From Bacteroidota bacterium (GTDB lineage: Bacteria > Bacteroidota > Bacteroidia > Bacteroidales > VadinHA17): a DNA stretch of 9,336 nt. The notes under the pieces were generated by a model. The model was not told the DNA's origin. It ran no database searches and worked only from the letters and a program-made list of their open reading frames with translations. Both the position numbers and the translations under genes were made by a program. Shown here piece after piece: positions 1-6,949 of the stretch. The stretch's first letter is position 1, and every line of letters starts with the position of its first letter. Where the stretch lies: NCBI GenBank assembly GCA_016868515.1, contig VGGM01000033.1, forward strand, positions 1-9,336, written 5' to 3'.

Positions 1-1
1 T

Positions 2-325
2 GGCATGGCGGCAGAAATGCCGGGTACATCACTGGTGACGGCAAGGCACCCGCGAACGGCCATTGGCTTAAAGGGCAAAAGAAAGGTTATGCTGGTTACA
101 GTTGACGGCCGCACGGTGCAATCGCACGGGCTTACCCTCCACCAGATGGCTGATCTTATGCTGTCACTTGGTTGTTCAGATGCTGTTAATCTCGACGGGG
201 GAGGCTCGACCACCATGTGGATAGAGGGAAAGGCCCATGGCGGGATTGTAAATATGCCATGTGACAACAAGCAATTCGATCATGAAGGAGCAAGGGCCGT
301 GTCGAGTGTGATTGTTGTCAGGTGA
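2..325 (+). CDS. Phosphodiester glycosidase (NAGPA domain) family protein, C-terminal part
   Basis: The 3' end of a gene whose beginning lies before the window; the frame is open from base 2, so the internal ATG at 5 is not its start. About 107 residues are visible. They carry the C-terminal core of the NAGPA-type fold (exopolysaccharide-related phosphodiester glycosidase, Pfam PF09992): an RTAIGL strand, a VTVDGR strand, a GLTLHQMADLMLSLGC helix, the hallmark NLDGGGSTTMW loop, and a closing strand ending in SSVIVVR. Family members cleave N-acetylglucosamine-1-phosphate phosphodiester-type linkages and in bacteria are usually exported envelope proteins; the exact substrate cannot be told here. 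Any signal peptide lies outside the window. It stops 85 nt before valS on the same strand; the valS leader has its own weak promoter-like box, so co-transcription is uncertain. The family call is firm, the substrate is not. Confidence 0.85.
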   Translation, partial: GMAAEMPGTSLVTARHPRTAIGLKGKRKVMLVTVDGRTVQSHGLTLHQMADLMLSLGCSDAVNLDGGGSTTMWIEGKAHGGIVNMPCDNKQFDHEGARAVSSVIVVR

Positions 326-369
326 CTGAGGTTCACCCTGAAATATTAATTCAGACAGCAGTTTTTTTT
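318..369 (+). terminator. Imperfect hairpin and T8 tract after the NAGPA gene; weak terminator candidate
   Basis: TCAGGTGA at 318-325 can pair with TCACCCTGA at 333-341, leaving one bulged C and a 7-nt loop, at the very end of the NAGPA gene. A second short inverted repeat, CTGAA/TTCAG, lies at 338-342/350-354. A run of eight T occupies 362-369. The T run starts about 20 nt after the first stem and 7 nt after the second, so this is not a textbook intrinsic terminator. It could weaken read-through into valS. Confidence 0.25.
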
Positions 370-370
370 A

Positions 371-378
371 TAGTTTTG
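371..378 (+). promoter_or_regulatory. Possible Bacteroidetes -7 box upstream of valS
   Basis: TAGTTTTG matches the Bacteroidetes -7 consensus TAnnTTTG exactly. Initiation would fall near 383-385, leaving a leader of about 25 nt before the valS ATG at 411. No clear TTG -33 element lies 19-22 nt upstream, where the sequence is simply AT-rich, so support rests on the one box. A perfect palindrome, CTCTGA-A-TCAGAG (381-393), sits over the predicted start of transcription. Confidence 0.35.
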
Positions 379-410
379 CACTCTGAATCAGAGACACATT
401 CCTGTTTGCT

Positions 411-3035
411 ATGGATATTCCGACGAAGTATGAACCGGCTGGCGCCGAGGAGCGATGGTACCGATACTGGCTTGAAAATGGTTTTTTCAGGAGCGTTCCC
501 GACGGGCGCGAGCCATACACCATTGTCATTCCGCCGCCCAATGTGACCGGCGTACTGCATATGGGCCACATGCTTAACAATACCATACAGGATGTGCTGG
601 TACGCCGGGCCAGAATGCAGGGAAAGAATGCCTGCTGGGTACCCGGAACCGACCATGCCTCAATAGCCACCGAAGCCAAGGTGGTGGCGAAACTCAGGGA
701 GGAGGGAATTGACAAAAAGGAGCTTTCACGTGAGCAGTTCCTTGAGCATGCCTGGGAGTGGACACGCAAGCATGGAGGTATAATACTTGAACAGCTCAAG
801 AGACTGGGGGCTTCGTGCGACTGGGACCGTACACTCTTCACCCTGGATAAACTCAGGTATGAGTCGGTAATAAAGGTGTTTGTCGATCTGTATAATAAGG
901 GGCTGATATACCGGGGAGTACGCATGGTTAACTGGGATCCGCAGGCTAAAACTGCTGTCTCCGATGAGGAGGTTAACTTCACCGAAGAGAATTCGAAGCT
1001 CTATTATGTAAAATACCGCGTTGCGGGAACCGATGAGTTTATTGCGGTTGCAACCACCAGGCCTGAGACCATTCTCGGTGACACCGCGGTTTGCGCCAAT
1101 CCTGCCGATGAGCGGTACCGCCACATGAAGGGCAGGAATGTGATTGTGCCAATGATAAACCGTGAAGTGCCATTTATTTTCGACGATTATGTAGAGATGG
1201 AGTTTGGTACCGGCTGCCTGAAGATCACACCGGCCCACGACATAAACGACCACGAAATTGGTTTGAGGCACAATCTGCCCTCTGTTGACGTATTCAACGA
1301 CGACGGTACCATGAGTGAGGCGGCTCGGCTTTTTACCGGAACCGACAGGTTTGAGGCCCGTGAACTCGCATTCCGCGAGCTTGAGAGACTTGGTGCAATA
1401 CTAAGGGTTGAGAACTACAGGAACAAGATAGGCAGGTCGGAGCGGACAAATGCGATAATTGAACCCCGCCTTTCGGTGCAGTGGTTCCTCAGGATGGAGA
1501 AGCTTGCAAAGCCGGCACTCGATGCGGTTGTCAGTGGTGAGGTGCAGATTCACCCGCGCAAATTCGTGAATGTGTACAGGCACTGGATGGAAAACGTGCG
1601 TGACTGGTGTATCAGCCGGCAATTGTGGTGGGGCCAGCGCATTCCGGCATATTATTACGGCGATGGACGGTTTGTGGTTGCCGCAGGCATAGACGAGGCA
1701 GTAGCTATTGCGCGCCACGAAAGCGGCAACAGCAGCCTTACAGCCAACGACCTGAAGCAGGACGAGGATGTGCTTGATACATGGTTCTCGAGCTGGCTCT
1801 GGCCGGTTACCTGTTTCAATGGCATAAATGATCGGGGAAATGCCGAAATGAAATACTATTACCCGTCAAATGATCTCATTACCGCTCCCGAAATACTTTT
1901 CTTCTGGGTTGCCCGTATGATAATTGCCGGTTATGAATTTGAGGGCAGGAAACCTTTCAGCAATGTTTACCTGCACGGCCTGGTGAGAGACAAGCAGCGC
2001 CGGAAGATGTCGAAATCGCTGGGCAACTCGCCCGAGCCACTCAGCCTTATTGATACTTACGGGGCCGATGGCGTAAGGGTTGGCATGCTTCTGTGTTCTC
2101 CGGCAGGGAATGACCTGCTGTATGACGATTCACTGCCCGAGCAGGGCCGGAACTTCAGCAACAAGATATGGAATGCCTTCAGGCTGGTTAATGGCTGGGA
2201 GAGGGATGAAACACTTGATCAACCCAAATGGTCGGCACAGGCAGTGAGATGGATGAACGGAGTTACCGATGCAGCTCTGACCGATCTGGAACATCAGTTT
2301 GTTAAATTCAGGATTTCCGATGCACTGATGACCTGTTACAGGCTCTTCTGGGATCAGTATTCCTCGTGGTTTCTTGAAATCATAAAACCGGTTCGCGGAA
2401 GGAGAATCGATGCTGCCACCCATGATGCAGCTCTTGACCTGTTCGACAGGCTTCTGAGGATGATGCATCCATTTATGCCGTTCATCACCGAAGATATCTG
2501 GCAATTACTTGGTGAGAGAAAGCCTGGCGAAAGTATCATGATATCACCAATGCCGGTGCCGGGCCGTACCGACAGGAAACTGCTGGCCGATTTTGAGATG
2601 ACACGTGAAATAGTCAGCGCAGTGCGAACGGTAAGGAAGGAAAAGAAAATTCCCAACAGGGAGCCGATAGAGCTTGTTGTTTTGTCGGAAGGCGTTGATT
2701 TTGACAAATACTTTCCCGAGGTGATATCACGCCTTTGCAATGTTGGGTCGGTTAATTATGCTTCATCAAAAGTTGCAGGTGCTGCCCAGTTTATGGCAGG
2801 AACACTGGAGTTCTTCATACCACTTGCAGGAGCTATTGATGCCGATGCTGAGGCAGAAAGGCTGAGGAAGGAGATAAGCTACTATGAAGGCTTCCTGAAT
2901 TCGGTAAAGATGAAGTTATCGAACGAAGGTTTTGTGGCACGTGCCCCCGAACAGGTAATTTTAACCGAAAGAAAGAAGCAATCGGACGCTGAAATTAAGC
3001 TTTCTGCCCTGAGGGAGCAGTTACAGAACCTCTAG
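411..3035 (+). CDS. valS: Valine--tRNA ligase (ValRS)
   Basis: Cytoplasmic class I aminoacyl-tRNA synthetase that charges tRNA-Val with valine and edits mischarged threonine. At 874 residues it is full length for the family. Visible landmarks: PPPNVTGVLHMGHM at residues 41-54 (HMGH of the ATP site at 50-53), the CP1 editing domain with TTRPET at 215-220 and GTGCLKITPAHDIND at 266-280, DWCISRQLWWGQ at 398-409, DTWFSS at 456-461, and KMSKS at 532-536. The anticodon-binding helical domain follows (HPFMPFITEDIWQLL), then the C-terminal coiled-coil arm, rich in Glu, Lys and Leu, over roughly the last 65 residues. The ATG at 411 gives the usual start (MDIPTKYEP) for this phylum's ValRS. No Shine-Dalgarno sequence precedes it. 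The TAG stop overlaps the stop of the convergent lipoprotein gene. Nothing appears broken or missing. Confidence 0.98.
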   Translation: MDIPTKYEPAGAEERWYRYWLENGFFRSVPDGREPYTIVIPPPNVTGVLHMGHMLNNTIQDVLVRRARMQGKNACWVPGTDHASIATEAKVVAKLREEGIDKKELSREQFLEHAWEWTRKHGGIILEQLKRLGASCDWDRTLFTLDKLRYESVIKVFVDLYNKGLIYRGVRMVNWDPQAKTAVSDEEVNFTEENSKLYYVKYRVAGTDEFIAVATTRPETILGDTAVCANPADERYRHMKGRNVIVPMINREVPFIFDDYVEMEFGTGCLKITPAHDINDHEIGLRHNLPSVDVFNDDGTMSEAARLFTGTDRFEARELAFRELERLGAILRVENYRNKIGRSERTNAIIEPRLSVQWFLRMEKLAKPALDAVVSGEVQIHPRKFVNVYRHWMENVRDWCISRQLWWGQRIPAYYYGDGRFVVAAGIDEAVAIARHESGNSSLTANDLKQDEDVLDTWFSSWLWPVTCFNGINDRGNAEMKYYYPSNDLITAPEILFFWVARMIIAGYEFEGRKPFSNVYLHGLVRDKQRRKMSKSLGNSPEPLSLIDTYGADGVRVGMLLCSPAGNDLLYDDSLPEQGRNFSNKIWNAFRLVNGWERDETLDQPKWSAQAVRWMNGVTDAALTDLEHQFVKFRISDALMTCYRLFWDQYSSWFLEIIKPVRGRRIDAATHDAALDLFDRLLRMMHPFMPFITEDIWQLLGERKPGESIMISPMPVPGRTDRKLLADFEMTREIVSAVRTVRKEKKIPNREPIELVVLSEGVDFDKYFPEVISRLCNVGSVNYASSKVAGAAQFMAGTLEFFIPLAGAIDADAEAERLRKEISYYEGFLNSVKMKLSNEGFVARAPEQVILTERKKQSDAEIKLSALREQLQNL

Positions 3036-4339
3036 GGGTTCATACGCTTCACGTAGTAATTCTGATCTGCTTTTACGAATTCCCAGCTGTCGTTGAGTAT
3101 TATATTCCAGCTTTCACCAGTGGCGTGATTTTTCGAAATCTTAATCCCCCTGGCAGGAACCCGTATCTCTTTAAGGTTATGTGACAGCAGGACACCTGTC
3201 TTGTCAACCACCAGCTTGCCCCAGTTGTCGGAAACCCGGAGTGATTTGTAAATTGTCCCCAGGGTGTCGAGCACATTGGGATCTTCCGTTTCGAAACCGA
3301 ATGAAGGGCTCTCAAGTTCGATGAATATGACAGGTTTTTCAGTGAAGGCGCTGAGTTCCTTATTTGTCGCCTCCTTAATGAGCCTCTCTCTCTCTGCTTC
3401 CTCCTCTCTGATGGTATGAATATCGTAGTTAATGGCAATACTTCCGGCCACGTCTCTAACCACATCGGGAAGTGAGATACCATACACCCTGGCAGTGATC
3501 TGGCCCAGGTCTGCATTGTCTGTGGTAATGCTGCTGAATTCAAATCCCTGCTGATCAAGGAGAAACGCATAGAGGGCACCGTGCACAAATCCGTAATACT
3601 GGGGGTACGATCTGTACCTGTAATATGTCCGTATTCCATCGAGGAGTCTCTGCTTCTGTTCCCCGGCCGAGTCGGTGCACAGTTTTGTGTAGGTGAAGGT
3701 TGCGAGTCCCTCATAATTCTCGAACCTCGTTTCGTCATTTACGTACGACGGGTATGATGAATGTCGTGCTCCCCTGAAAATAAGTGCATCGCGCAGCGCA
3801 AGATTGCGTTCCTCACCTTCAGAAGAGATTGCCTTATGCAAGGCTTTCCATTCAAGCTTGAGCCACATGCGGGCGTTCATCTCATTAAGGTGCCTGTTGT
3901 TGAAGCTCTTCGGGGCAATGCCCTTCTCCTTCTGCATCCGGTGTGTGAGTGCATGGAAAGTCTGTGCCTTGATCTTGTATTCGTCTTCATTGGAAGGTAC
4001 GGGGATCATTGCAAAGACCGTACCTCCGAATTCAACTGCAATGACATCAATTATCTTTTCCCTGAGGTAAGTACCCACCCATACATCGTCCTTGAGTTTC
4101 AGTATTCCCTCGCTGTCGGGAGCAGAGGCAATAATTCTTCGTGATTCCCGGTCGACAAACATTACAGGGCCGGACATATCGAAGCCCCAGAGCCTGCCGC
4201 CATCAACCCGGCATATTTCCTCAATGGCATTAAAATAGTACACGGCCCTTTCGGTTGTCATATAACTGATGGCCGTGTCGTTTTTACATGAAACGGCCAT
4301 TATCAGAATGAGCAGTAAAACCGGCATATGGTTTTTCAT
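3032..4339 (-). CDS. Predicted lipoprotein of unknown function with degenerate zinc-peptidase-like motif
   Basis: Encodes 435 residues. The ATG at 4339 is preferred over a TTG two codons upstream because it starts a compact lipoprotein signal: MKNH, a hydrophobic run, then AVSC with Cys18 as likely lipid attachment site. Residues 129-133 read HALTH (FHALTHRMQ), about 77 residues before an ETRFENYEGLA segment whose Glu210 could be a third metal ligand. This resembles HExxH...E gluzincin peptidases, except that the catalytic Glu position is Ala. Between them lies a conserved-looking NRHLNEMNARMWLKLEW stretch. A charged, probably helical segment (EEEAERERLIKEA) lies near residues 312-324, and a strand-rich domain ends the protein. 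I infer an envelope-anchored protein, perhaps a non-catalytic member of an uncharacterised peptidase-like family; I cannot name the family. It converges on valS and overlaps it by 4 nt. Confidence 0.85.
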   Translation of the reverse strand: MKNHMPVLLLILIMAVSCKNDTAISYMTTERAVYYFNAIEEICRVDGGRLWGFDMSGPVMFVDRESRRIIASAPDSEGILKLKDDVWVGTYLREKIIDVIAVEFGGTVFAMIPVPSNEDEYKIKAQTFHALTHRMQKEKGIAPKSFNNRHLNEMNARMWLKLEWKALHKAISSEGEERNLALRDALIFRGARHSSYPSYVNDETRFENYEGLATFTYTKLCTDSAGEQKQRLLDGIRTYYRYRSYPQYYGFVHGALYAFLLDQQGFEFSSITTDNADLGQITARVYGISLPDVVRDVAGSIAINYDIHTIREEEAERERLIKEATNKELSAFTEKPVIFIELESPSFGFETEDPNVLDTLGTIYKSLRVSDNWGKLVVDKTGVLLSHNLKEIRVPARGIKISKNHATGESWNIILNDSWEFVKADQNYYVKRMNP

Positions 4340-4358
4340 TTCCAAAAAATTGCTGCAC

Positions 4359-4366
4359 CAAAATTA
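4359..4366 (-). promoter_or_regulatory. Possible -7 box for the lipoprotein gene
   Basis: On the minus strand this reads TAATTTTG, an exact fit to TAnnTTTG. Initiation would be near 4353, only about 14 nt before the ATG at 4339. No TTG sits at the expected -33 distance. A second exact box (minus-strand TACCTTTG, 4439-4446) would give a leader of about 95 nt and also lacks a good partner. In AT-rich DNA such matches arise by chance, so the choice between them is open. Confidence 0.25.
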
Positions 4367-4447
4367 ATAAAATTGACGGTATTAGAACATTTTAACATTT
4401 AAGAAAATATTTATAGCAAACTCATATTTTGGATATGACAAAGGTAA

Positions 4448-4478
4448 TTTGCAGAAGTGGGTATAATTAATACATTTG
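4448..4478 (+). promoter_or_regulatory. Bacteroidetes-type promoter of the glutamine synthetase gene
   Basis: TTTG at 4448-4451, a 19-nt spacer and TACATTTG at 4471-4478 match both elements of the Bacteroidetes housekeeping promoter (TTTG / TAnnTTTG). It is the best promoter in the window. Transcription should begin around 4484-4486. That places an upstream in-frame TTG codon (4483) at or before the transcript start and supports initiation at the ATG at 4519 or 4540. The 4340-4518 region around it is AT-rich and holds no further gene. Confidence 0.65.
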
Positions 4479-4518
4479 CTGTTTGATTGAAGAGAGCCTT
4501 TTAAACCATCAGAATAGC

Positions 4519-6024
4519 ATGAAGAACAGTGAGATAACAATGAATCCCAATGAGCTTGTCCAGTTTCTTAAGAAACCGGCGAATGATTTCACCAGAGAGG
4601 ACATAATAAAGTTTATTGAGGCAAAGGCCGTAAATAGTTTGAATTTCAGGTATGTTGCCGAGGACGGCAAGTTAAAGGCCCTGAATTTTGTTCCACACAG
4701 CAGGGAGCATCTTGAGACAATCCTCTATGGCGGCGAGAGGGTTGACGGGTCAAGTCTCTTTTCGTTTGTTGAGGCGGGGTCGAGCGATCTCTATGTAATA
4801 CCCAGATATCGTACGGCTTTTCTTAATCCGTTCACGGAGACACCTACCCTTGAGATACTATGTTCATTTTATGACAGTTCGGGAAAGCCTCTTGAGAGCT
4901 CCCCCGAGTACGTTCTTCGCAAGGCACATAACCGTTTTATTGCATCGACAGGATTCAATATCAAGGCCCTGGGAGAGCTTGAGTACTATGTCCGTTCATT
5001 TACCGATGAGCTGTACCCGCTTGTCGATCAGAAAGGCTACCATCAATCGAAGCCATTTGCAAAATTTGAGGATCTGCGGGTTGAGGCACTTGAGCTTTGT
5101 GCACGTGCAGGCTGCTGGATAAAGTACGGTCATTCGGAGGTTGGCAGTTTCACCAAGGAGGGGGAGGATTTTGAACAGCATGAGATAGAATTTCTTCCCA
5201 CTACCGTTGATGTTGCTGTTGAGCAGATGATTATAGCCAAGTGGATACTGAGGATGCTGGGTTACAAATACGGCGTTGAAATCAGCTTTGCACCGAAGAT
5301 AACAGTTGGCAAGGCAGGTTCGGGCATGCATGTGCACCTGCTTATAGAAAAGGAGGGCCGTAATGTTCTGGTTGAGAATAGCCGGCTGAGTGATACGGCC
5401 AGGAAGGCAATTGCAGGCATTCTTGATGTTTCGAAGGCACTCACGGCATTCGGGAATACAATACCAACATCATATTTAAGGCTGGTACCTCATCAGGAGG
5501 CACCAACCAATATATGCTGGGGCGACAGGAACAGGTCGGTGCTGATAAGGGTCCCGCTTGGCTGGATAGGTGCATCAGATATGATTCGCGATGCTAATCC
5601 TGCCGACAAGAGCCAGATACCCGAGATAACCTCGAGGCAGACTTTTGAGCTGAGGTCGCCTGATGGTTCGGCCGATATCTATTGCCTTATGGCAGGCATA
5701 GTGACAGGTATTCAGCACGGACTTGAGATGGAAAATGCCCTTGAGCTTGCCCAAAAGCTCTATGTCGACTATAATATTTTCAGGGAGCCAGCCAGGGGTG
5801 CCGGCAAGAAACTCGATGCCCTTCCCGCATCATGCTGGGAATCAGCCGAAGCTCTTCTCGCGCAGAGGTCGGTATTCGAAAAGGGGGGTGTTTTTCCGCC
5901 GGGAATGATTGACAATATAGTCAGGAAGCTGAAGGCGTACGAAGACAAGGATATGAGTGAGCGATTGTACGGGAAGAATGAAGAGATCCACGAACTTGTC
6001 ATGAAGTTCCTGCATTGCAGCTAA
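4519..6024 (+). CDS. Glutamine synthetase family protein (type I-like, about 500 residues)
   Basis: ATP-dependent ligase family that makes glutamine from glutamate and ammonia; cytoplasmic. From the ATG at 4519 it has 501 residues. Motifs in order: DGSSL at 76-80 (beta-grasp domain), GELEYYV at 152-158 (metal-binding Glu pair), HSEVG at 205-209 and EQHEIEF at 219-225, KAGSGMHVH at 265-273 (His metal/ATP site), VPHQEAPTN at 323-331 (flap Glu), NRSVLIRVP at 338-346, and ELRSPDGSAD at 377-386. All expected catalytic positions appear present. The adenylylation motif NLYDLP of GlnA is not seen; the roughly matching place reads KLYVDYNIF. The C-terminus ...MKFLHCS resembles the Bacteroides enzyme of this size, not the longer GSIII (GlnN). 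An in-frame ATG at 4540 (MNPNELVQF) is an alternative start. Substrate is taken as glutamate/ammonia by family; a gamma-glutamyl-amine ligase role cannot be excluded. Confidence 0.92.
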   Translation: MKNSEITMNPNELVQFLKKPANDFTREDIIKFIEAKAVNSLNFRYVAEDGKLKALNFVPHSREHLETILYGGERVDGSSLFSFVEAGSSDLYVIPRYRTAFLNPFTETPTLEILCSFYDSSGKPLESSPEYVLRKAHNRFIASTGFNIKALGELEYYVRSFTDELYPLVDQKGYHQSKPFAKFEDLRVEALELCARAGCWIKYGHSEVGSFTKEGEDFEQHEIEFLPTTVDVAVEQMIIAKWILRMLGYKYGVEISFAPKITVGKAGSGMHVHLLIEKEGRNVLVENSRLSDTARKAIAGILDVSKALTAFGNTIPTSYLRLVPHQEAPTNICWGDRNRSVLIRVPLGWIGASDMIRDANPADKSQIPEITSRQTFELRSPDGSADIYCLMAGIVTGIQHGLEMENALELAQKLYVDYNIFREPARGAGKKLDALPASCWESAEALLAQRSVFEKGGVFPPGMIDNIVRKLKAYEDKDMSERLYGKNEEIHELVMKFLHCS

Positions 6025-6946
6025 GGTCATGTTTACTGCTTTCCATCTCGGCGTTTGCTGCCTTGATACTTACATTAAGCTCAAATCCTATAAGCAGTGC
6101 TATTGAATTAAGGTACAGCCATACCAGAATTACCATAAGAGTTCCGACAGAGCCATAAAGCTTGTTGTACTGGCCGTAGTTATTCACGTAGGCACTGAAT
6201 CCCAGCGATGTAATAATGAATAAAATGGTGGCAATAATTGAGCCTGGGGAAAAGAACCTGAATTCCGATCTTTTTGCCGGTGCCAGATAGTAGAGACACG
6301 ATATTGCAAGGAACAGGAGGGCGATATTCACGAATATCCTGAGAGTTTTGCTTATATGCGGGAATGTTGCCGATTCAATCATGTCGAGTTCAACCAATCG
6401 TGTGGTAATCATTTTCCCGCCAATCAGAAAAGCCCCTGAGAGTGCAATTAGAACCATGACAATTGCCAGAAGGACTATGGAGATTTTTCTCTGTTCAATC
6501 CATGAGCGGGAATTGAAGTGATGTGCGGAAACCACAAATGCATTTATCAGCGCATGAATTCCGTTAGTGGAGAAGATTACTGTTGTCACGAGCATGAAAA
6601 TAAGCAGTGACCCGCTCTTTCGGGTTATTACGTCAATTATTGTCGTTTCGAGGAATCTATATGCATTTACGGGCATTATTGATTCAAAAAGGACGATGAG
6701 TTCCTCCTGGAAATTGCTTACCGGGATGAAGGGGATAAGGGTAAACATGAATATTGAAGCAGGGAGTAGTGCCATCAGGAAGTTAAATGCAATTGATGAA
6801 GCCCTTGTTACCAGAACCCCCTTTTTTAGGCCCCGCGTAACAAACCTCACCACCTCAGCCAGTGGTACTCCTTCAAACCCGGGGAGAACCACCTGCCGGA
6901 AACGTTGTGAGCCGTTGTATTTTATGATACTCCTTAGTTTTTCCAT
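5999..6946 (-). CDS. YihY/virulence factor BrkB family inner-membrane protein
   Basis: A 315-residue integral membrane protein of the YihY/BrkB family (Pfam PF03631, once misnamed ribonuclease BN). About six membrane segments are seen near residues 50-73, 112-130, 155-178, 200-222, 235-254 and 266-290. Family hallmarks are ASSIAFNFLMALLPA at 49-63, YYLAPAKR at 219-226, the FFSPGSIIAT loop at 231-240, and a C-terminal NNYGQYNKLYGSVGTL...WLYLNS...GFELN stretch. The molecular function is not established; a transport or envelope role is assumed. The ATG at 6946 lies 3 nt after the nadC stop, so it is the last gene of the DUF4783-nadC-yihY unit. Its final codons, encoding a polar tail after the last helix, overlap the 3' end of the convergent glutamine synthetase gene by 26 nt. 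Confidence 0.93.
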   Translation of the reverse strand: MEKLRSIIKYNGSQRFRQVVLPGFEGVPLAEVVRFVTRGLKKGVLVTRASSIAFNFLMALLPASIFMFTLIPFIPVSNFQEELIVLFESIMPVNAYRFLETTIIDVITRKSGSLLIFMLVTTVIFSTNGIHALINAFVVSAHHFNSRSWIEQRKISIVLLAIVMVLIALSGAFLIGGKMITTRLVELDMIESATFPHISKTLRIFVNIALLFLAISCLYYLAPAKRSEFRFFSPGSIIATILFIITSLGFSAYVNNYGQYNKLYGSVGTLMVILVWLYLNSIALLIGFELNVSIKAANAEMESSKHDLSCNAGTS

Positions 6947-6949
6947 GTT

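Noticed and set aside
368..982. Open frame of 204 codons on the minus strand
   Set aside because: It lies antisense to the highly conserved valS catalytic core, its translation is Ser/Arg-rich and resembles no family, and valS fully explains the DNA.
3100..3738. Open frame of 212 codons on the minus strand in another phase
   Set aside because: Same-strand shadow of the lipoprotein gene; no signal, no domain, low-complexity Pro/Ser/Arg composition.
4340..4345. TTG start two codons upstream for the lipoprotein
   Set aside because: The ATG at 4339 gives a standard lipoprotein signal (MKNH plus hydrophobic run), and the TTG adds nothing.
4391..4403. Near-repeat of AACATTT in the AT-rich region as a possible regulatory repeat
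   Set aside because: Too short and too AT-rich to separate from chance; no regular spacing or symmetry with the promoter boxes.
4483..4518. N-terminal extension of the glutamine synthetase from a TTG codon at 4483
   Set aside because: The promoter at 4448-4478 predicts transcription starting at about 4484-4486, so the TTG would not be in a usable place in the mRNA; the ATG at 4519 or 4540 fits better.
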